64,000 nucleotides of DNA from Cellulomonas fimi ATCC 484. Its GTDB lineage: Bacteria > Actinomycetota > Actinomycetes > Actinomycetales > Cellulomonadaceae. The notes under the pieces are model-generated. The model worked only from the letters and a program-made list of their open reading frames with translations. It was not told where the DNA came from and did not search any database. Positions 30,035-38,665 of this stretch are shown one piece after another; the stretch's first letter is position 1; each line of letters starts with the position of its first letter. The stretch spans positions 2,232,001 to 2,296,000 of the forward strand of contig NC_015514.1 in assembly GCF_000212695.1 (NCBI RefSeq), given 5' to 3'. The translations under genes and the position numbers were made by a program.

Positions 30035-30102
30035 CCGCTCACGGTAGCGACGCGCCGTCGACACGCCGCAGATCCGCATGATCACGCGGCAGCGGGAGCC
30101 AG

Positions 30103-30132
30103 TTGGACTCTGGCCCGAAGACTCGGTTAGAG
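30103..30132 (+). promoter_or_regulatory. Promoter of the tRNA-Gly/Cys/Val cluster
   Basis: TTGGAC (30103-30108), 18 bases, TTAGAG (30127-30132), 47 bases before tRNA-Gly. A good sigma-A match in an otherwise empty divergent region. Confidence 0.55.
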
Positions 30133-30179
30133 TCTGGGACGCACACGGAACGCCGGTGAGAACGGGCGGGAAGTGCAGC

Positions 30180-30251
30180 GCGGACGTGGCTCAGTGGTAG
30201 AGCATCACCTTGCCAAGGTGAGGGTCGCGGGTTCGAATCCCGTCGTCCGCT
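30180..30251 (+). tRNA. tRNA-Gly (GCC anticodon)
   Basis: 72 nt: acceptor GCGGACG/CGTCCGC, anticodon stem TCACC/GGTGA around TTGCCAA, T-arm GGTTCGAATCC, discriminator T. First of three tRNAs in tandem. Confidence 0.96.
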
Positions 30252-30306
30252 CGGAGGCAGACACTCCTGATCGGCTGGACCCAGCCGCTCTGGACTGCGG
30301 TCTCAG

Positions 30307-30377
30307 GGTGGAGTGGCCGAGAGGCGAGGCAGCGGCCTGCAAAGCCGTATACGTGGGTTCGAATCCCATCTCCACCT
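30307..30377 (+). tRNA. tRNA-Cys (GCA anticodon)
   Basis: 71 nt: acceptor GGTGGAG/CTCCACC, anticodon loop CTGCAAA, T-arm GGTTCGAATCC, discriminator T. Lies 55 bases after tRNA-Gly and 16 before tRNA-Val. Confidence 0.96.
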
Positions 30378-30393
30378 CGCAGCACTCCCCCAT

Positions 30394-30468
30394 GGGCGAT
30401 TGGCGCAGCGGTAGCGCGCTTCCCTGACACGGAAGAGGTCACTGGTTCGATCCCAGTATCGCCCACCA
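30394..30468 (+). tRNA. tRNA-Val (GAC anticodon), CCA encoded
   Basis: Acceptor GGGCGAT/ATCGCCC, anticodon stem CTTCC/GGAAG around CTGACAC, T-arm GGTTCGATCC, discriminator A at 30465 and CCA at 30466-30468. It directly precedes the left direct repeat of the putative island, so this tRNA locus marks the insertion region. Confidence 0.96.
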
Positions 30469-30478
30469 GCATCACAGC

Positions 30479-30526
30479 ACGTCCGAGGGCCGTCACCAGG
30501 AGACTGGGGCGGCCCTCAGTCGTGTG
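30479..30526 (+). repeat. Left 48-bp direct repeat (putative attL) containing a terminator-like hairpin
   Basis: Matches 38661-38708 at 46 of 48 positions, the two mismatches falling together in the centre (GA here, AG there). It contains a hairpin GAGGGCCG / CGGCCCTC with an inner CCAG/CTGG stem, 11 bases after tRNA-Val(GAC), so it is also a plausible terminator for the tRNA cluster. Confidence 0.85.
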
Positions 30527-30568
30527 TACGCCAACGCCGTACGCCAACCGGCTCGTCGGATGGCGTAC
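30526..30568. repeat. Repeated GTACGCCAAC sites, possible integrase arm sites
   Basis: GTACGCCAAC occurs at 30526-30535 and 30539-30548, 13 bases apart, and its inverse TGGCGTAC at 30561-30568. Short repeats with this spacing beside an attachment core are typical of tyrosine-integrase arm binding sites. Confidence 0.4.
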
Positions 30569-30643
30569 GCGGGGCCTCGGCGGGCCCTCGCGATCGACCG
30601 AGGACATGGGCGGACGGAGGTCTCTTCCGTCTCCGCGATTTGG

Positions 30644-31467
30644 TCACGCTGCCGTCACATCGTCGTCTCTGCCGAGCTGGTACACCCCGCTGAGAAGCTC
30701 CATCGCGCGGCTCGCCGTCGGCGTCGTCGGGTGCGCGTACACCTCCTCCGTGATCTGGGTGCCGGCATGGCCCAGCAGCTCCGACACCGCTCGGAGGTGG
30801 ACGCCGCCGTCGAGCACCGGTCGCCGCCGAAGGCCGCAGCGTGTGGATGGAGACGTCGGCGATCCCGGCGCGAGCGGCTGCCTTCTGGAACGCCCGGAGT
30901 GCCGAAGGTGGATCGATCGCTCGTCCTGTCGCGGTGGTGAAGACGTGACCGGGCTCCAGCCACTGCGAGCCGGCGGCGACACGGTCGAGCTCCTGCGCGT
31001 CGCGGTGCTGTTCGAGCAGCCCGAGGAGACGTGCCGCCGGCGAGAGCACGCGGCGCGAGGCGCGCGTCTTCGGCTGCGTCACGGTCCAGCGACCGTCCGC
31101 CCGTGACAAGGGTGCCGCGGATCGCGAGGGTGCCCGTCGTGACGTCGACGTCGTCCCACCGCAAGGCCAGTGCCTCGCCGCGACGGATCCCTGTTGCGGC
31201 GATCAGGGCGAACAGCGTGAGGTGTGTTCGATAGCCGCCGCGCTCAAGTCGCAGTCGGTCTAGCTCCGCCGCGGATCTCAGGATGGCGCCGACATCATGG
31301 GGTCGGAGGACGCGCGCTTCAGGTGCCGCAGCCGCCCGCTGCTGGACCGCGCGGGCGGATTCCGGGCGAGGAGCCCGTCTCGCCCGCAGGCGGGTGGCAG
31401 CCGACAACACGACCTCGGTGGCGACGTCGCGCGGACGGCTTGCCGCGAGGGACCACGTCGCTCCCAA
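30644..31467 (-). pseudogene. Tyrosine recombinase/phage-type integrase, frameshifted
   Basis: Similarity runs through three frames. First frame: RVLRPHDVGAILRSAAELDRL and FALIAATGIRRGEALALRWDDVDV (arginine I region). Second: TVTQPKTRASRRVLSPAARLLGLLEQH and FQKAAARAGIADVSIHTLR. Third: VHLRAVSELLGHAGTQITEEVYAHP, containing the nucleophilic Tyr, and the end GRDDDVTAA. Two frameshifts therefore break the gene and the 5' end also seems eroded. It reads toward the left direct repeat, the usual orientation for an island integrase, but cannot be active as is. Confidence 0.8.
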
Positions 31468-31571
31468 CGATGAAGTTGTGATGGAGGTTCGGCCGAGGGA
31501 CCAGGAAGTCCCAGGTGGGGCGGCGCCCGCGCGCCGAGATTGAGCGCGTCACCTCCCGAAGGAGTCCATCG

Positions 31572-32090
31572 ATGCGCACTCGTCCCCGCCCACCCCGCCG
31601 CGCGGCCGCGACCGCGGCCGCCACGCTGGCACTCGTTCTCGGCCCGTCCGCTGCGTGGGCCTCCACCGACGACGACCACGCGGTCCACGGCGGTCACGAC
31701 ACGCAGGCTCCAGCCCCCCCGGCGAGTCCGGACGTGTGGGGCCACGCGACGCACGAGCACGACACGACCGAGATGACCGACGACGAGATGGCCGAGATGG
31801 GCGACAGCGCGCCGTCGCACGACGAGGACGAGATGGCCGAGATGGACGACGGCACGCAGTCGCACGACAAGCACGACATCGCCGACGACGAGATGGCCGA
31901 GACGGAAACGGACGCGCCGGGCCACGACGACCACGGCGAGACGGCTGCCGCCCCGTCGCGGCCCCGCGGCGCGGTCCTGGGCACGTTCGCGGGCGTGAAC
32001 GGCGCGGTCCTCGTCGCCGCCGGCCTGCTCCGCCGCCGGGACCGGGCACGTCCCCCACACCGCCCTCGCCGGCCCACCCCGGCCGCCTGA
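31572..32090 (+). CDS. Secreted His/Asp/Met-rich, C-terminally anchored metal-binding-like protein
   Basis: 172 aa. A Sec signal peptide (basic MRTRPRPPRR, hydrophobic stretch, cleavage after AWA at residue 30) is followed by an acidic region with many His, Asp, Glu and Met residues. The unit DEMAE recurs at 71-75, 86-90 and 106-110 (DDEMAEM, DEDEMAEM, DDEMAE), interspersed with HDxxH-type clusters. A hydrophobic segment (133-153) and basic tail (RRRDRARPPHRPRR) would anchor it in the membrane. A GAAGGAG site precedes the ATG at 31572. I do not recognise a named family; binding of copper or another soft/transition metal is inferred from composition and neighbours. The polyferredoxin gene begins 24 bases later. 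Confidence 0.8.
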   Translation: MRTRPRPPRRAAATAAATLALVLGPSAAWASTDDDHAVHGGHDTQAPAPPASPDVWGHATHEHDTTEMTDDEMAEMGDSAPSHDEDEMAEMDDGTQSHDKHDIADDEMAETETDAPGHDDHGETAAAPSRPRGAVLGTFAGVNGAVLVAAGLLRRRDRARPPHRPRRPTPAA

Positions 32091-32114
32091 CCCGACGACA
32101 GCTGGAGCCCGACG

Positions 32115-33551
32115 ATGAGTGCCCCCACCGCGACACAGCCCCCGAGCCCGGACTCCCCCAACGTCCGCACCGACCCCGACGAGGCGGCGGACGTCAGCCC
32201 GCCCCCGGTCGGCCGCAATCTCATGACGATCCCCTGGGTCGCGCGCACGCTGCGCTCCGGGTGGTACCCGAAGGTGCTGCAGATCCCCGCGGCCGCGGTC
32301 TTCGGGCTGATCGCCTACCAGCTGCTGGCCGGCCCGGACCGCGCACACGACAACGCCGGCACCGCGCTGATGTGGGTGCTGTGGTGGCCGGTGATCCCGA
32401 TCGTCTTCGTGCTGCTCGGTCGCTTCTGGTGCGCCGTCTGCCCGTTCGGGCTCATCTCGGACACCGTGCAGAAGCTGGTCGGCGTCAACAGACCCGTGCC
32501 GGCGTTCCTCAAGAAGTACGGCATCTGGATCATCGACGCCTCGTTCCTCGCGATCACGTGGGCGGACCACGTCTGGGGCATCGTCGAGTCCCCCTGGGGC
32601 TCGGGGATCCTGCTGCTCCTGCTCACGACCGCTGTCATCGCCTCCGGCGCCCTGTTCCAGCGCCGCACGTTCTGCCGGTACCTGTGCTTCCTCGGCGGCC
32701 TGGCAGGCAACTACGCCCGGACGGGCATGGTGGAACTGCGCGCGGACCAGGGCATCTGCCGCACGTGCAAGGCACGCGCCGCCTGCTACAACGGCACCGC
32801 CACCGTCCCGGCGTGCCCCCTGTTCACGTTCCCGCGCACGATGGACGACAGCGCCAACTGCAACCTGTGCGCCAACTGCATCAAGGCCTGTCCGAACGAC
32901 GCGATCCAGGTGCGGCTGCGCAAGCCGACCTCCGAGCTGTGGTTCATCACGAAGCCGCGGATCGAGCAGTCCGCCCTCGCCATGGCGATCATGGGCATCG
33001 TCCTGATCCAGAACATCACCATGCTCGAGGTCTGGCAGGACATCCTGGACGCCATCACCGCGACCACCGGCGTCACGAGCTATCCGGTGATCTTCACCGC
33101 CGCGTTCGCGGTCGGTGTCAGCGTCCCGGTCGGCCTGCTGGCGCTCGCCGCGAAGGTGGCGTCAACGAAGAACCTCGAGTCGACGACGCAGAACTTCGCT
33201 CGGTTCGGGTACGCGCTCATCCCGCTCGACGTCGCCGGGCACCTCGCGCACAACCTGTTTCACCTCCTCGCCGAGGGCGGGTCGGTGTACTACACGGTCG
33301 CGAACATGGTCGGTGCCGGCGTCGAGGGCGACCCGGCGCTCGTCGGCACCGGGACCATCCAGGTCCTGCAGTTCGTCCTCCTGACTCTGGGCCTGGTCGC
33401 CTCGCTCTACACCGCGCGCCGCATCGCCCACCGCCGCTACCAGACCGCCGCGCGCCGTCGGGCGACGCTCACCCCGATGTACGCCGTGATCGGGATCCTG
33501 GCCGCGGTCAACGTCTGGATGTTCCTGCTGCCCATGGCTCACCGCATGTGA
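32115..33551 (+). CDS. CcoG/NapH-like membrane polyferredoxin
   Basis: 478 aa, about eight membrane helices. Cysteine pairs CAVCP (106-109) and CRYLC (187-191) lie at helix ends; two ferredoxin-type clusters follow: C215, C218, C224, C234 and CNLCANCIKACP (249-259). This layout is that of the NapH/NosR/CcoG group of membrane electron-transfer proteins. CcoG has been shown to reduce Cu(II) to Cu(I); the copper context makes that the favoured role, but proton-quinone-type electron transfer to another partner is possible. The C-terminal third (four more helices with HLAHNLFHLLAEGGSVYY) is not part of classical CcoG. The start ATG is preceded by a GGAG. Confidence 0.78.
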   Translation: MSAPTATQPPSPDSPNVRTDPDEAADVSPPPVGRNLMTIPWVARTLRSGWYPKVLQIPAAAVFGLIAYQLLAGPDRAHDNAGTALMWVLWWPVIPIVFVLLGRFWCAVCPFGLISDTVQKLVGVNRPVPAFLKKYGIWIIDASFLAITWADHVWGIVESPWGSGILLLLLTTAVIASGALFQRRTFCRYLCFLGGLAGNYARTGMVELRADQGICRTCKARAACYNGTATVPACPLFTFPRTMDDSANCNLCANCIKACPNDAIQVRLRKPTSELWFITKPRIEQSALAMAIMGIVLIQNITMLEVWQDILDAITATTGVTSYPVIFTAAFAVGVSVPVGLLALAAKVASTKNLESTTQNFARFGYALIPLDVAGHLAHNLFHLLAEGGSVYYTVANMVGAGVEGDPALVGTGTIQVLQFVLLTLGLVASLYTARRIAHRRYQTAARRRATLTPMYAVIGILAAVNVWMFLLPMAHRM

Positions 33552-33790
33552 CTGTCGGCCTCATCGGGCACACGAAGTCGGACGCGTCCGAGACGGTCAG
33601 GAACCTCTGCGACGACGTCGAGAGGCTCGGCCGACGCGTTCGTCGCACCGCAGCGGGACCCGCGCGCCGTCCTGGCGTTCGTCGACGCACGCGGCATCCG
33701 TCCGGTGAGCTGGGACGGATGGATCCGCCTCGACGGGCACGAGCGCTCGCTCGGACAGGCGCAGGGCCGGTCACGGCGCACGGACCATGA
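33548..33790 (+). pseudogene. Remnant of ferredoxin-NADP+ reductase (FprA-like), C-terminal piece with a frameshift
   Basis: VGLIGHTKSDASETVRNL (one frame, from about 33554) continues in another frame as DPRAVLAFVDARGIRPVSWDGWIRLDGHERSLGQAQGRSR. Together these match the last ~75 residues of actinobacterial FprA, where xGVIGTNKSDAxETV and VxxWxGWxxIDxxE are conserved. The FAD and NADP domains are absent, the fragment starts right at the polyferredoxin stop codon, and a shift lies near 33628. Bases 33791-33967 hold no gene. Confidence 0.65.
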
Positions 33791-33967
33791 AGCGTCCCTG
33801 AAGGCGCGCCGGGCCGCGGGAGGACGTCCGGTCCGTGGGCACGTCGGCGGGCTTCATCGTTTCTCCATCGTTCCGCGCACCGGGGCACCAACGGCCCGGG
33901 AGACGATCAGGGTGCTCGACCTCGCGCCGCCGCACGCGCGCGCCCGCACAGCCTGGAAGGAACCGTG

Positions 33968-34849
33968 ATGAGCAACCGGACTCCCCGCCGTCCAAGACGA
34001 GGGGTCGTCGTTGCGCTCGCTGCCGGAACACTGGTGGCACTGACCGCCTGCGGTGCCGACGCCGACGCAGCCGCCGAGAGCCCGACCGTGCCCCAGCGCG
34101 ACGCGGGCCATGTCCACACGGTCGTCATCAACCCCGCCGACGGCCTGACCTACCTCGGCACCCACGGCGGCCTGCTGCGCATCGACGGAGACGAGTCAAC
34201 CTGGGTCGGCCCGCAGATCGACCTCATGGGGCTCGTCGCTGCGGGGCCCGACCACTTCTACGCCTCCGGGCATCCCGGTGCGGGGACGGACCTGCCCGAC
34301 CCCGTCGGCCTCATCGAGTCGCGGGACGGGGGCGCGACCTGGACGCCGCTGTCCCGGCAGGGCGAGTCCGACTTCCACACTCTCGCCGCCGCGGAGCGAG
34401 GCGTGCTCGGGTTCGACGGAACGACCTGGAGCACGCAGGACGGCCAGGACTGGAGCGAGCTCGAGATCCCTCGCGACCCCTTCAACCTGACGGTGTCGGC
34501 ATCCGGTGAGGTGATCATCGCGACCACCCCTGAGGGTCCGCTGCGGTCCGCGGACGCCGGCGCCACCTGGGAGGAGATGCCCGCGGCCCCGCTGCTGCAC
34601 CTCGTCGACTGGGTCGGTGGCGACGAGGTCGTCGGCATCACGCCCGACGGCGACGTCTGGACGAGCGCAGACGCCGGTGTCACCTGGCAGAAGGGCTCGG
34701 CCCTGCCGGGCAGTGCCGTGGCACTCACCGCGTTCGCGGCGTCGGGCGGCGGGAGCGAGATCGTAGCGGTCGCCGACGACGCGCTGTGGCGCTCGACCGA
34801 CGCCGGGGGGCACTTCGTGCGCGCCGTGATCCCCGTCCCGTCTGACTGA
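33968..34849 (+). CDS. Beta-propeller lipoprotein, F510_1955-type / BNR-repeat family
   Basis: 293 aa. The lipobox is LVALTACGAD (Cys at about residue 28), so the protein should be lipid-anchored outside the membrane. HVHTVVINPADGLTYLGTHGGLLRI is followed by several BNR-like S-x-D-x-G-x-T/D-W blades (ESRDGGATWTPL, WSTQDGQDWSEL, RSADAGATWEEM, WTSADAGVTWQKG, WRSTDAGGHF). Such proteins are annotated as sialidase- or glycosylhydrolase-like, but enzyme activity is not supported here; in actinobacteria they recur with copper and DUF305 genes. GTG at 33965 is an alternative start two codons from the AAGGAA site. Confidence 0.8.
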   Translation: MSNRTPRRPRRGVVVALAAGTLVALTACGADADAAAESPTVPQRDAGHVHTVVINPADGLTYLGTHGGLLRIDGDESTWVGPQIDLMGLVAAGPDHFYASGHPGAGTDLPDPVGLIESRDGGATWTPLSRQGESDFHTLAAAERGVLGFDGTTWSTQDGQDWSELEIPRDPFNLTVSASGEVIIATTPEGPLRSADAGATWEEMPAAPLLHLVDWVGGDEVVGITPDGDVWTSADAGVTWQKGSALPGSAVALTAFAASGGGSEIVAVADDALWRSTDAGGHFVRAVIPVPSD

Positions 34850-34992
34850 CCACCAGCGTGCGTGCCGTGGCCACTCCGGATGACTTCTCGGACCTTGATC
34901 GACCCCTCATGGCGCGCGGGTGCGTCCGGGGATGCACCCCCGTGGTCGGCTTCCTAGCGTCGACAGGGACGAGAACGCCACCACGGCGGCCC

Positions 34993-35379
34993 ATGATCCA
35001 CGCACACCTCGGTTCGACCTCGCTCGACCCGGACCCCCTGGCCCGTGTCATCGAGACCGTCACGACCTGTGCCCAGACGTGCACGGCGTGCGCCGACGCC
35101 AGTCTCAGCGAGGAGATGGTCGCCGACCGGCGCCGGTGCATCCGCTCCGACCTCGACTGCGCCGACATCTGCGACGCCACAGCCCGCGTGCTCTCCCGCC
35201 TCACCAGTGTCGACACGCAGGTGACGCGCGCCCAGCTCGACGCGTGCATCACCGCGTGTCAAGCCTGCGGCGACGAGTGCGAGCGGCACGCGGAGATGCA
35301 CGAGCACTGCAGGATCTGGACCGAGGCGTGCCGGGCCTGCGAGGCAGCGTGCTCCGAGCTTGCGGACGCGATCCGCTGA
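34993..35379 (+). CDS. Four-helix-bundle copper storage protein, Csp/DUF326 family
   Basis: 128 aa with 14 cysteines at 26, 30, 33, 49, 56, 60, 85, 89, 92, 96, 106, 113, 116 and 120, arranged as CxxxCxxC, CxxxC and CxxxCxxCxxxC on helices. This is the pattern of Csp proteins, whose four-helix bundle is lined with Cys that bind many Cu(I) ions. No signal peptide is visible, which fits the cytosolic (Csp3-like) branch. The ATG at 34993 has a weak ribosome site; upstream in-frame codons lack similarity. Confidence 0.88.
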   Translation: MIHAHLGSTSLDPDPLARVIETVTTCAQTCTACADASLSEEMVADRRRCIRSDLDCADICDATARVLSRLTSVDTQVTRAQLDACITACQACGDECERHAEMHEHCRIWTEACRACEAACSELADAIR

Positions 35380-35442
35380 GCTCACCGCCCGACCGCCGGT
35401 CCCGCGGGTGACGGGCTCCCCGGAGGAGCCCGTCACGACCCC

Positions 35443-37854
35443 CTAGCCGCGCGAAGCTGTCACCACCTGCCGCCTGTCGTCGGCCCCGGCGGCGGGCACG
35501 GGCGCCGGGAGCCGCAAGCGCTTGAGCAGGATCGCGTTCACGGCGACGATCACCGACGAGCCCGACATCGTCAGCGCGGCGATCTCCGGGCTGAGCGAGA
35601 TGCCCAGCGACGGCTGCAGCGCGCCTGCCGCGACGGGGAGTGCGAGCGCGTTGTAGCCCACGGCCCAGCCCAGGTTCTGCCGCATCTTGCGCAGCGTCCC
35701 CCTCCCGATGCGGAGCGCGACCGGGACATCCAGGGGGTCGGAGCGCATGAGGACCACGTCTGCCGTCGAGATGGCGACATCGGTGCCCGCTCCGATCGCA
35801 ACCCCGATGTCAGCGGTCGCGAGCGCCGGCGCGTCGTTGACCCCGTCCCCGACCATCGCCACCCGCCGGCCAGCGGCCTGGAGCTCGGCGACCTTGGCGG
35901 CCTTGTCGCCGGGCAGCACCTCGGAGATCACCGTGTCGATGCCGAGCTCGTCGGCGATGCGCCGGGCGGTCGCGTCGTTGTCGCCGGTCAGCATGACGAC
36001 CTCGACGCCAAGCTCGTGGAGCGCCTGCACGGCTGCCGCGGACGTCTCACGGGGAGCGTCGGCCACGGCGATCACGCCCGCGACCCGTCCGTCGACGGCC
36101 GCCAGGACGGCTGTGCGTCCCGCCGCCGCGAGCGCTTCGTGGCTGCTCGCGAGATCACCGAGCGGAATGTCCTCGCGGGCCATGAGACGCGGGCTGCCGA
36201 CGAGGACGCGGTGGCCGTCGACCGTCGCGCTCGCACCGTGCCCCGCGATGTTGCGGAACCCAGAAGCGTTCGGCACGCTCACCCCGAGGGCCGCGGCGCG
36301 GTCGACGATCGCTCGAGCGAGGGGATGCTCGGACTCACGCTCGACCGCCGCGACGAGCGCGAGCAGGTCCGCCTCCGCCATGCCGTTCACGACGACATCC
36401 GTGACCTCGGGCTCGCCCTTGGTCAGAGTCCCGGTCTTGTCCATCACGACGGTGTCGATCCGCGCGGAGGTCTCGAGCGCGGTCGCGTTCTTGAACAGGA
36501 CCCCACGTCGAGCCCCGAGCCCGGTTCCCACCATGACCGCGGTGGGGGTGGCGAGCCCGAGTGCGTCGGGGCAGGTGATGACCACGACCGTGATGGCGTA
36601 GAGCAACGCCGTGGGGACACCGGCGCCGCTCAGCGACCAGACGGCGAACGTCAGGCTCCCGGCCACCAGCGCGACTAGGACGAGCCAGAAGGCAGCGCGG
36701 TCGGCGAGCCTCTGCCCGGGCGCCTTCGAGTTCTGCGCCTCCTGCACCATGGCGACGATCTGCGCGAGCGCCGTGTCCTCGCCGACCTTGCTCGCGGTGA
36801 CACGGAGCGTGCCGGAGACGTTGATCGACGCGCCGATCACCTCGTCGCCGGGCCGCTTGGCCACCGGCATCGACTCGCCTGTCACCATCGACTCGTCGAT
36901 CTCCGACTCGCCCTCGGCCACGACACCGTCGACCGGGACCTTCGCGCCCGGGCGGACCAGCAGGAGATCACCCACGACGACGTCCGCGGTCGGAACCTCG
37001 AGCTCGACACCGTCACGGATCACCACAGCGCGTGGGGGCGCGAGCTCGAGCAGGGTGCGGACGGCCTCGTTCGCGCCCCCGCGGGCGCGCATCTCGAACC
37101 AGTGTCCGAGCAGCACGAACGACGCCAGGACGGTCGCGGCCTCGTAGAAGACCTCTCCCCCGCCGGTGAGCGTGATCCCCAGGCTGTACAGCCAACCGGT
37201 CCCGATGGCGACGGCGACGAGCACCATCATGTCGAGGGTGCGAGCGCGCAACGCCCGGTACGCGCCGTCGACGAAGATCCAGGCCGAGTAGAAGATGACG
37301 GGCAGCGACAGGATCAGCGCGAAGACGTCGTCCCGGAGGCCGAAGGGCGCCGGCACGCCGAACCCGATGAGCTCGCGGCCGATGGGCGACCACAGCGTGA
37401 TCGGGATGGAGAACGCGAGCGCCACCAGGAAGCGGTTGCGCATGTCACGGACCATGTCCTGCATCGAGCCGCCACCGTGGTGGCCGCCGTGCCCCATGAC
37501 CTCCTGGGCGTCACGAGGCGCGTGCTCGTGCGCATGATCGACGGGCGCCGGCGCGTGCTGGTGCGCGTGATGGTGCTCTTCCCCGGGTGTCGGCTCCGGG
37601 GTCGGCGGGCAGATGTGGTCCGGCACGGACCGGCCGCTGCAGTGGTAGCCGCACTCGGTGATCCACGCCGCGAGCTCCGCGTCCGACGTCAGCTCGTCGT
37701 CATACGTCACGGTTACCGTCTGGGCGATCGCGCTCGCTCGGGCGTCCAGGACCCCCGGGCGGCTCGTCAGAGCCTTCTCGAGGATCGGTTCGGACGTCGC
37801 CCAGTGCAGGCCGCGCACGTCCAGGACTGTGGTTCGAGGCGCTCCCGTTGCCAT
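35443..37854 (-). CDS. P1B-type heavy-metal ATPase, CopB-like with CPD motif
   Basis: 803 aa. Residues 8-75 form an HMA-like domain lacking the CxxC metal site; 93-126 is a His-rich stretch (HHHAHQH, DHAHEH, GHGGHH). Then come the A-domain TGES (325-328), the transmembrane metal motif [10 protein letters not shown] at 428-437, the phosphorylated DKTGT (472-476) and GDGVNDAP. The His-rich N-terminus and overall sequence resemble CopB (usually CPH), so export of copper is likely; the D in CPx is unusual. ATG at 37854 has a GGGGAGG site. A CsoR-like palindrome lies 71 bases upstream. Confidence 0.9.
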   Translation of the reverse strand: MATGAPRTTVLDVRGLHWATSEPILEKALTSRPGVLDARASAIAQTVTVTYDDELTSDAELAAWITECGYHCSGRSVPDHICPPTPEPTPGEEHHHAHQHAPAPVDHAHEHAPRDAQEVMGHGGHHGGGSMQDMVRDMRNRFLVALAFSIPITLWSPIGRELIGFGVPAPFGLRDDVFALILSLPVIFYSAWIFVDGAYRALRARTLDMMVLVAVAIGTGWLYSLGITLTGGGEVFYEAATVLASFVLLGHWFEMRARGGANEAVRTLLELAPPRAVVIRDGVELEVPTADVVVGDLLLVRPGAKVPVDGVVAEGESEIDESMVTGESMPVAKRPGDEVIGASINVSGTLRVTASKVGEDTALAQIVAMVQEAQNSKAPGQRLADRAAFWLVLVALVAGSLTFAVWSLSGAGVPTALLYAITVVVITCPDALGLATPTAVMVGTGLGARRGVLFKNATALETSARIDTVVMDKTGTLTKGEPEVTDVVVNGMAEADLLALVAAVERESEHPLARAIVDRAAALGVSVPNASGFRNIAGHGASATVDGHRVLVGSPRLMAREDIPLGDLASSHEALAAAGRTAVLAAVDGRVAGVIAVADAPRETSAAAVQALHELGVEVVMLTGDNDATARRIADELGIDTVISEVLPGDKAAKVAELQAAGRRVAMVGDGVNDAPALATADIGVAIGAGTDVAISTADVVLMRSDPLDVPVALRIGRGTLRKMRQNLGWAVGYNALALPVAAGALQPSLGISLSPEIAALTMSGSSVIVAVNAILLKRLRLPAPVPAAGADDRRQVVTASRG

Positions 37855-37921
37855 GACCTCCCCTTTCCTCTCCGGCCGGCGCTCTCCAACTTCGCGCACC
37901 AGCCCCGTCGATCGCGACAAC

Positions 37922-37945
37922 GGGATACCCCCCCACGGTATGCCC
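37922..37945. promoter_or_regulatory. CsoR-like operator upstream of the metal ATPase
   Basis: ATACC, a C-rich centre, GGTAT (37925-37941), extended by GGG and CCC on the two sides, resembles the G/C-tract inverted repeats bound by the Cu(I) sensor CsoR. No csoR gene is in the window. The remainder of 37855-38093 shows no gene. Confidence 0.5.
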
Positions 37946-38093
37946 GGACTCAGTCCACATCGCTTTGCTCTCCTCCGTCTGATGTCGCGACGAAGTTCCG
38001 ATCAAGACGCTCCCGCGGGTCTCGGCCGGGGACGAAGGTGGAGACGACCGCCAGGCGGCGGCCCTCGTTCACGAGCCAGACTCGGGGCGCACG

Positions 38094-38665
38094 ATGGACG
38101 CACTCCTCCTGGTCGAGACGCTCAGACGACGCGCCGAGCTCGCCAGGCACGACACGTGGAGCGAACAGCGGCTGAGCCGCTACCGCTCGCAGCGCCTCGT
38201 GGAGCTTCGTCGGTACGCCGTCGGCCACTCCGCGCACTACGCACGCATTCACCGGGGCCTCGAGAGAGCGCCGCTCGACGCCCTGCCGATCGTGACGAAG
38301 AGCGACCTGACCGAGCAGTTCGACCTCGTCCGAACCTCGCCCCGGGTCCCGACGCATGCGCAGCTCGAGCGGCACCTGCACGCTCCCGCCGAGGCGGACG
38401 GCGACCCCGGCAGCCCGTGGCAGGGCAGTGGTGGGCCGCGGCGACTGCGGGAACGACCGGGTAGCGCGCGGCCTTCGTGTGGGAGAGGGCCGAGTGGGCG
38501 TCCGCCCTGGCCTCCTACTCTCGCGCGCTCCAGTGGGCGACGTCCGAGTGGGCTTGCGGTCTCGACTGCGGATGGCCGTCGTCACGCTCAACCCCACGCA
38601 CCACAGCGCGGTCGTGGCCGCTTCGTCGCACTCGCCGATGGTCCGATCGCTCCGCCTCGAACGTC
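38094..38665 (+). pseudogene. PaaK/CapK-like AMP-binding ligase, N-terminal remnant with frameshifts
   Basis: An intact stretch MDALLLVETLRRRAELARHDTW to THAQLERHLHA gives the N-terminal ~97 residues of a phenylacetate-CoA ligase-like protein (SAHYARIHRGLERAPLDALPIVTKSDLTEQFD). Further similarity continues in other frames: GQWWAAATAGTTG (the nucleotide P-loop region, ending near 38464), then WERAEWASALASYSRALQWA, then LRMAVVTLNPTHHSAVVAASSHSPMVRSLRLERP. At least two frameshifts occur and similarity stops at the right direct repeat. Confidence 0.6.

Noticed and set aside
30479..30526. The direct repeat as merely two similar terminators
   Set aside because: Similarity extends beyond the hairpin on both sides (ACGTC before, AGTCGTGTG after), and a broken gene ends at the second copy, which terminators alone do not explain.
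30191..30607. Minus-strand open frame over the tRNA cluster
   Set aside because: Reads through three tRNA genes on the opposite strand; its DGIRTR/GIEPVTS segments are the well-known spurious peptides from antisense tRNA.
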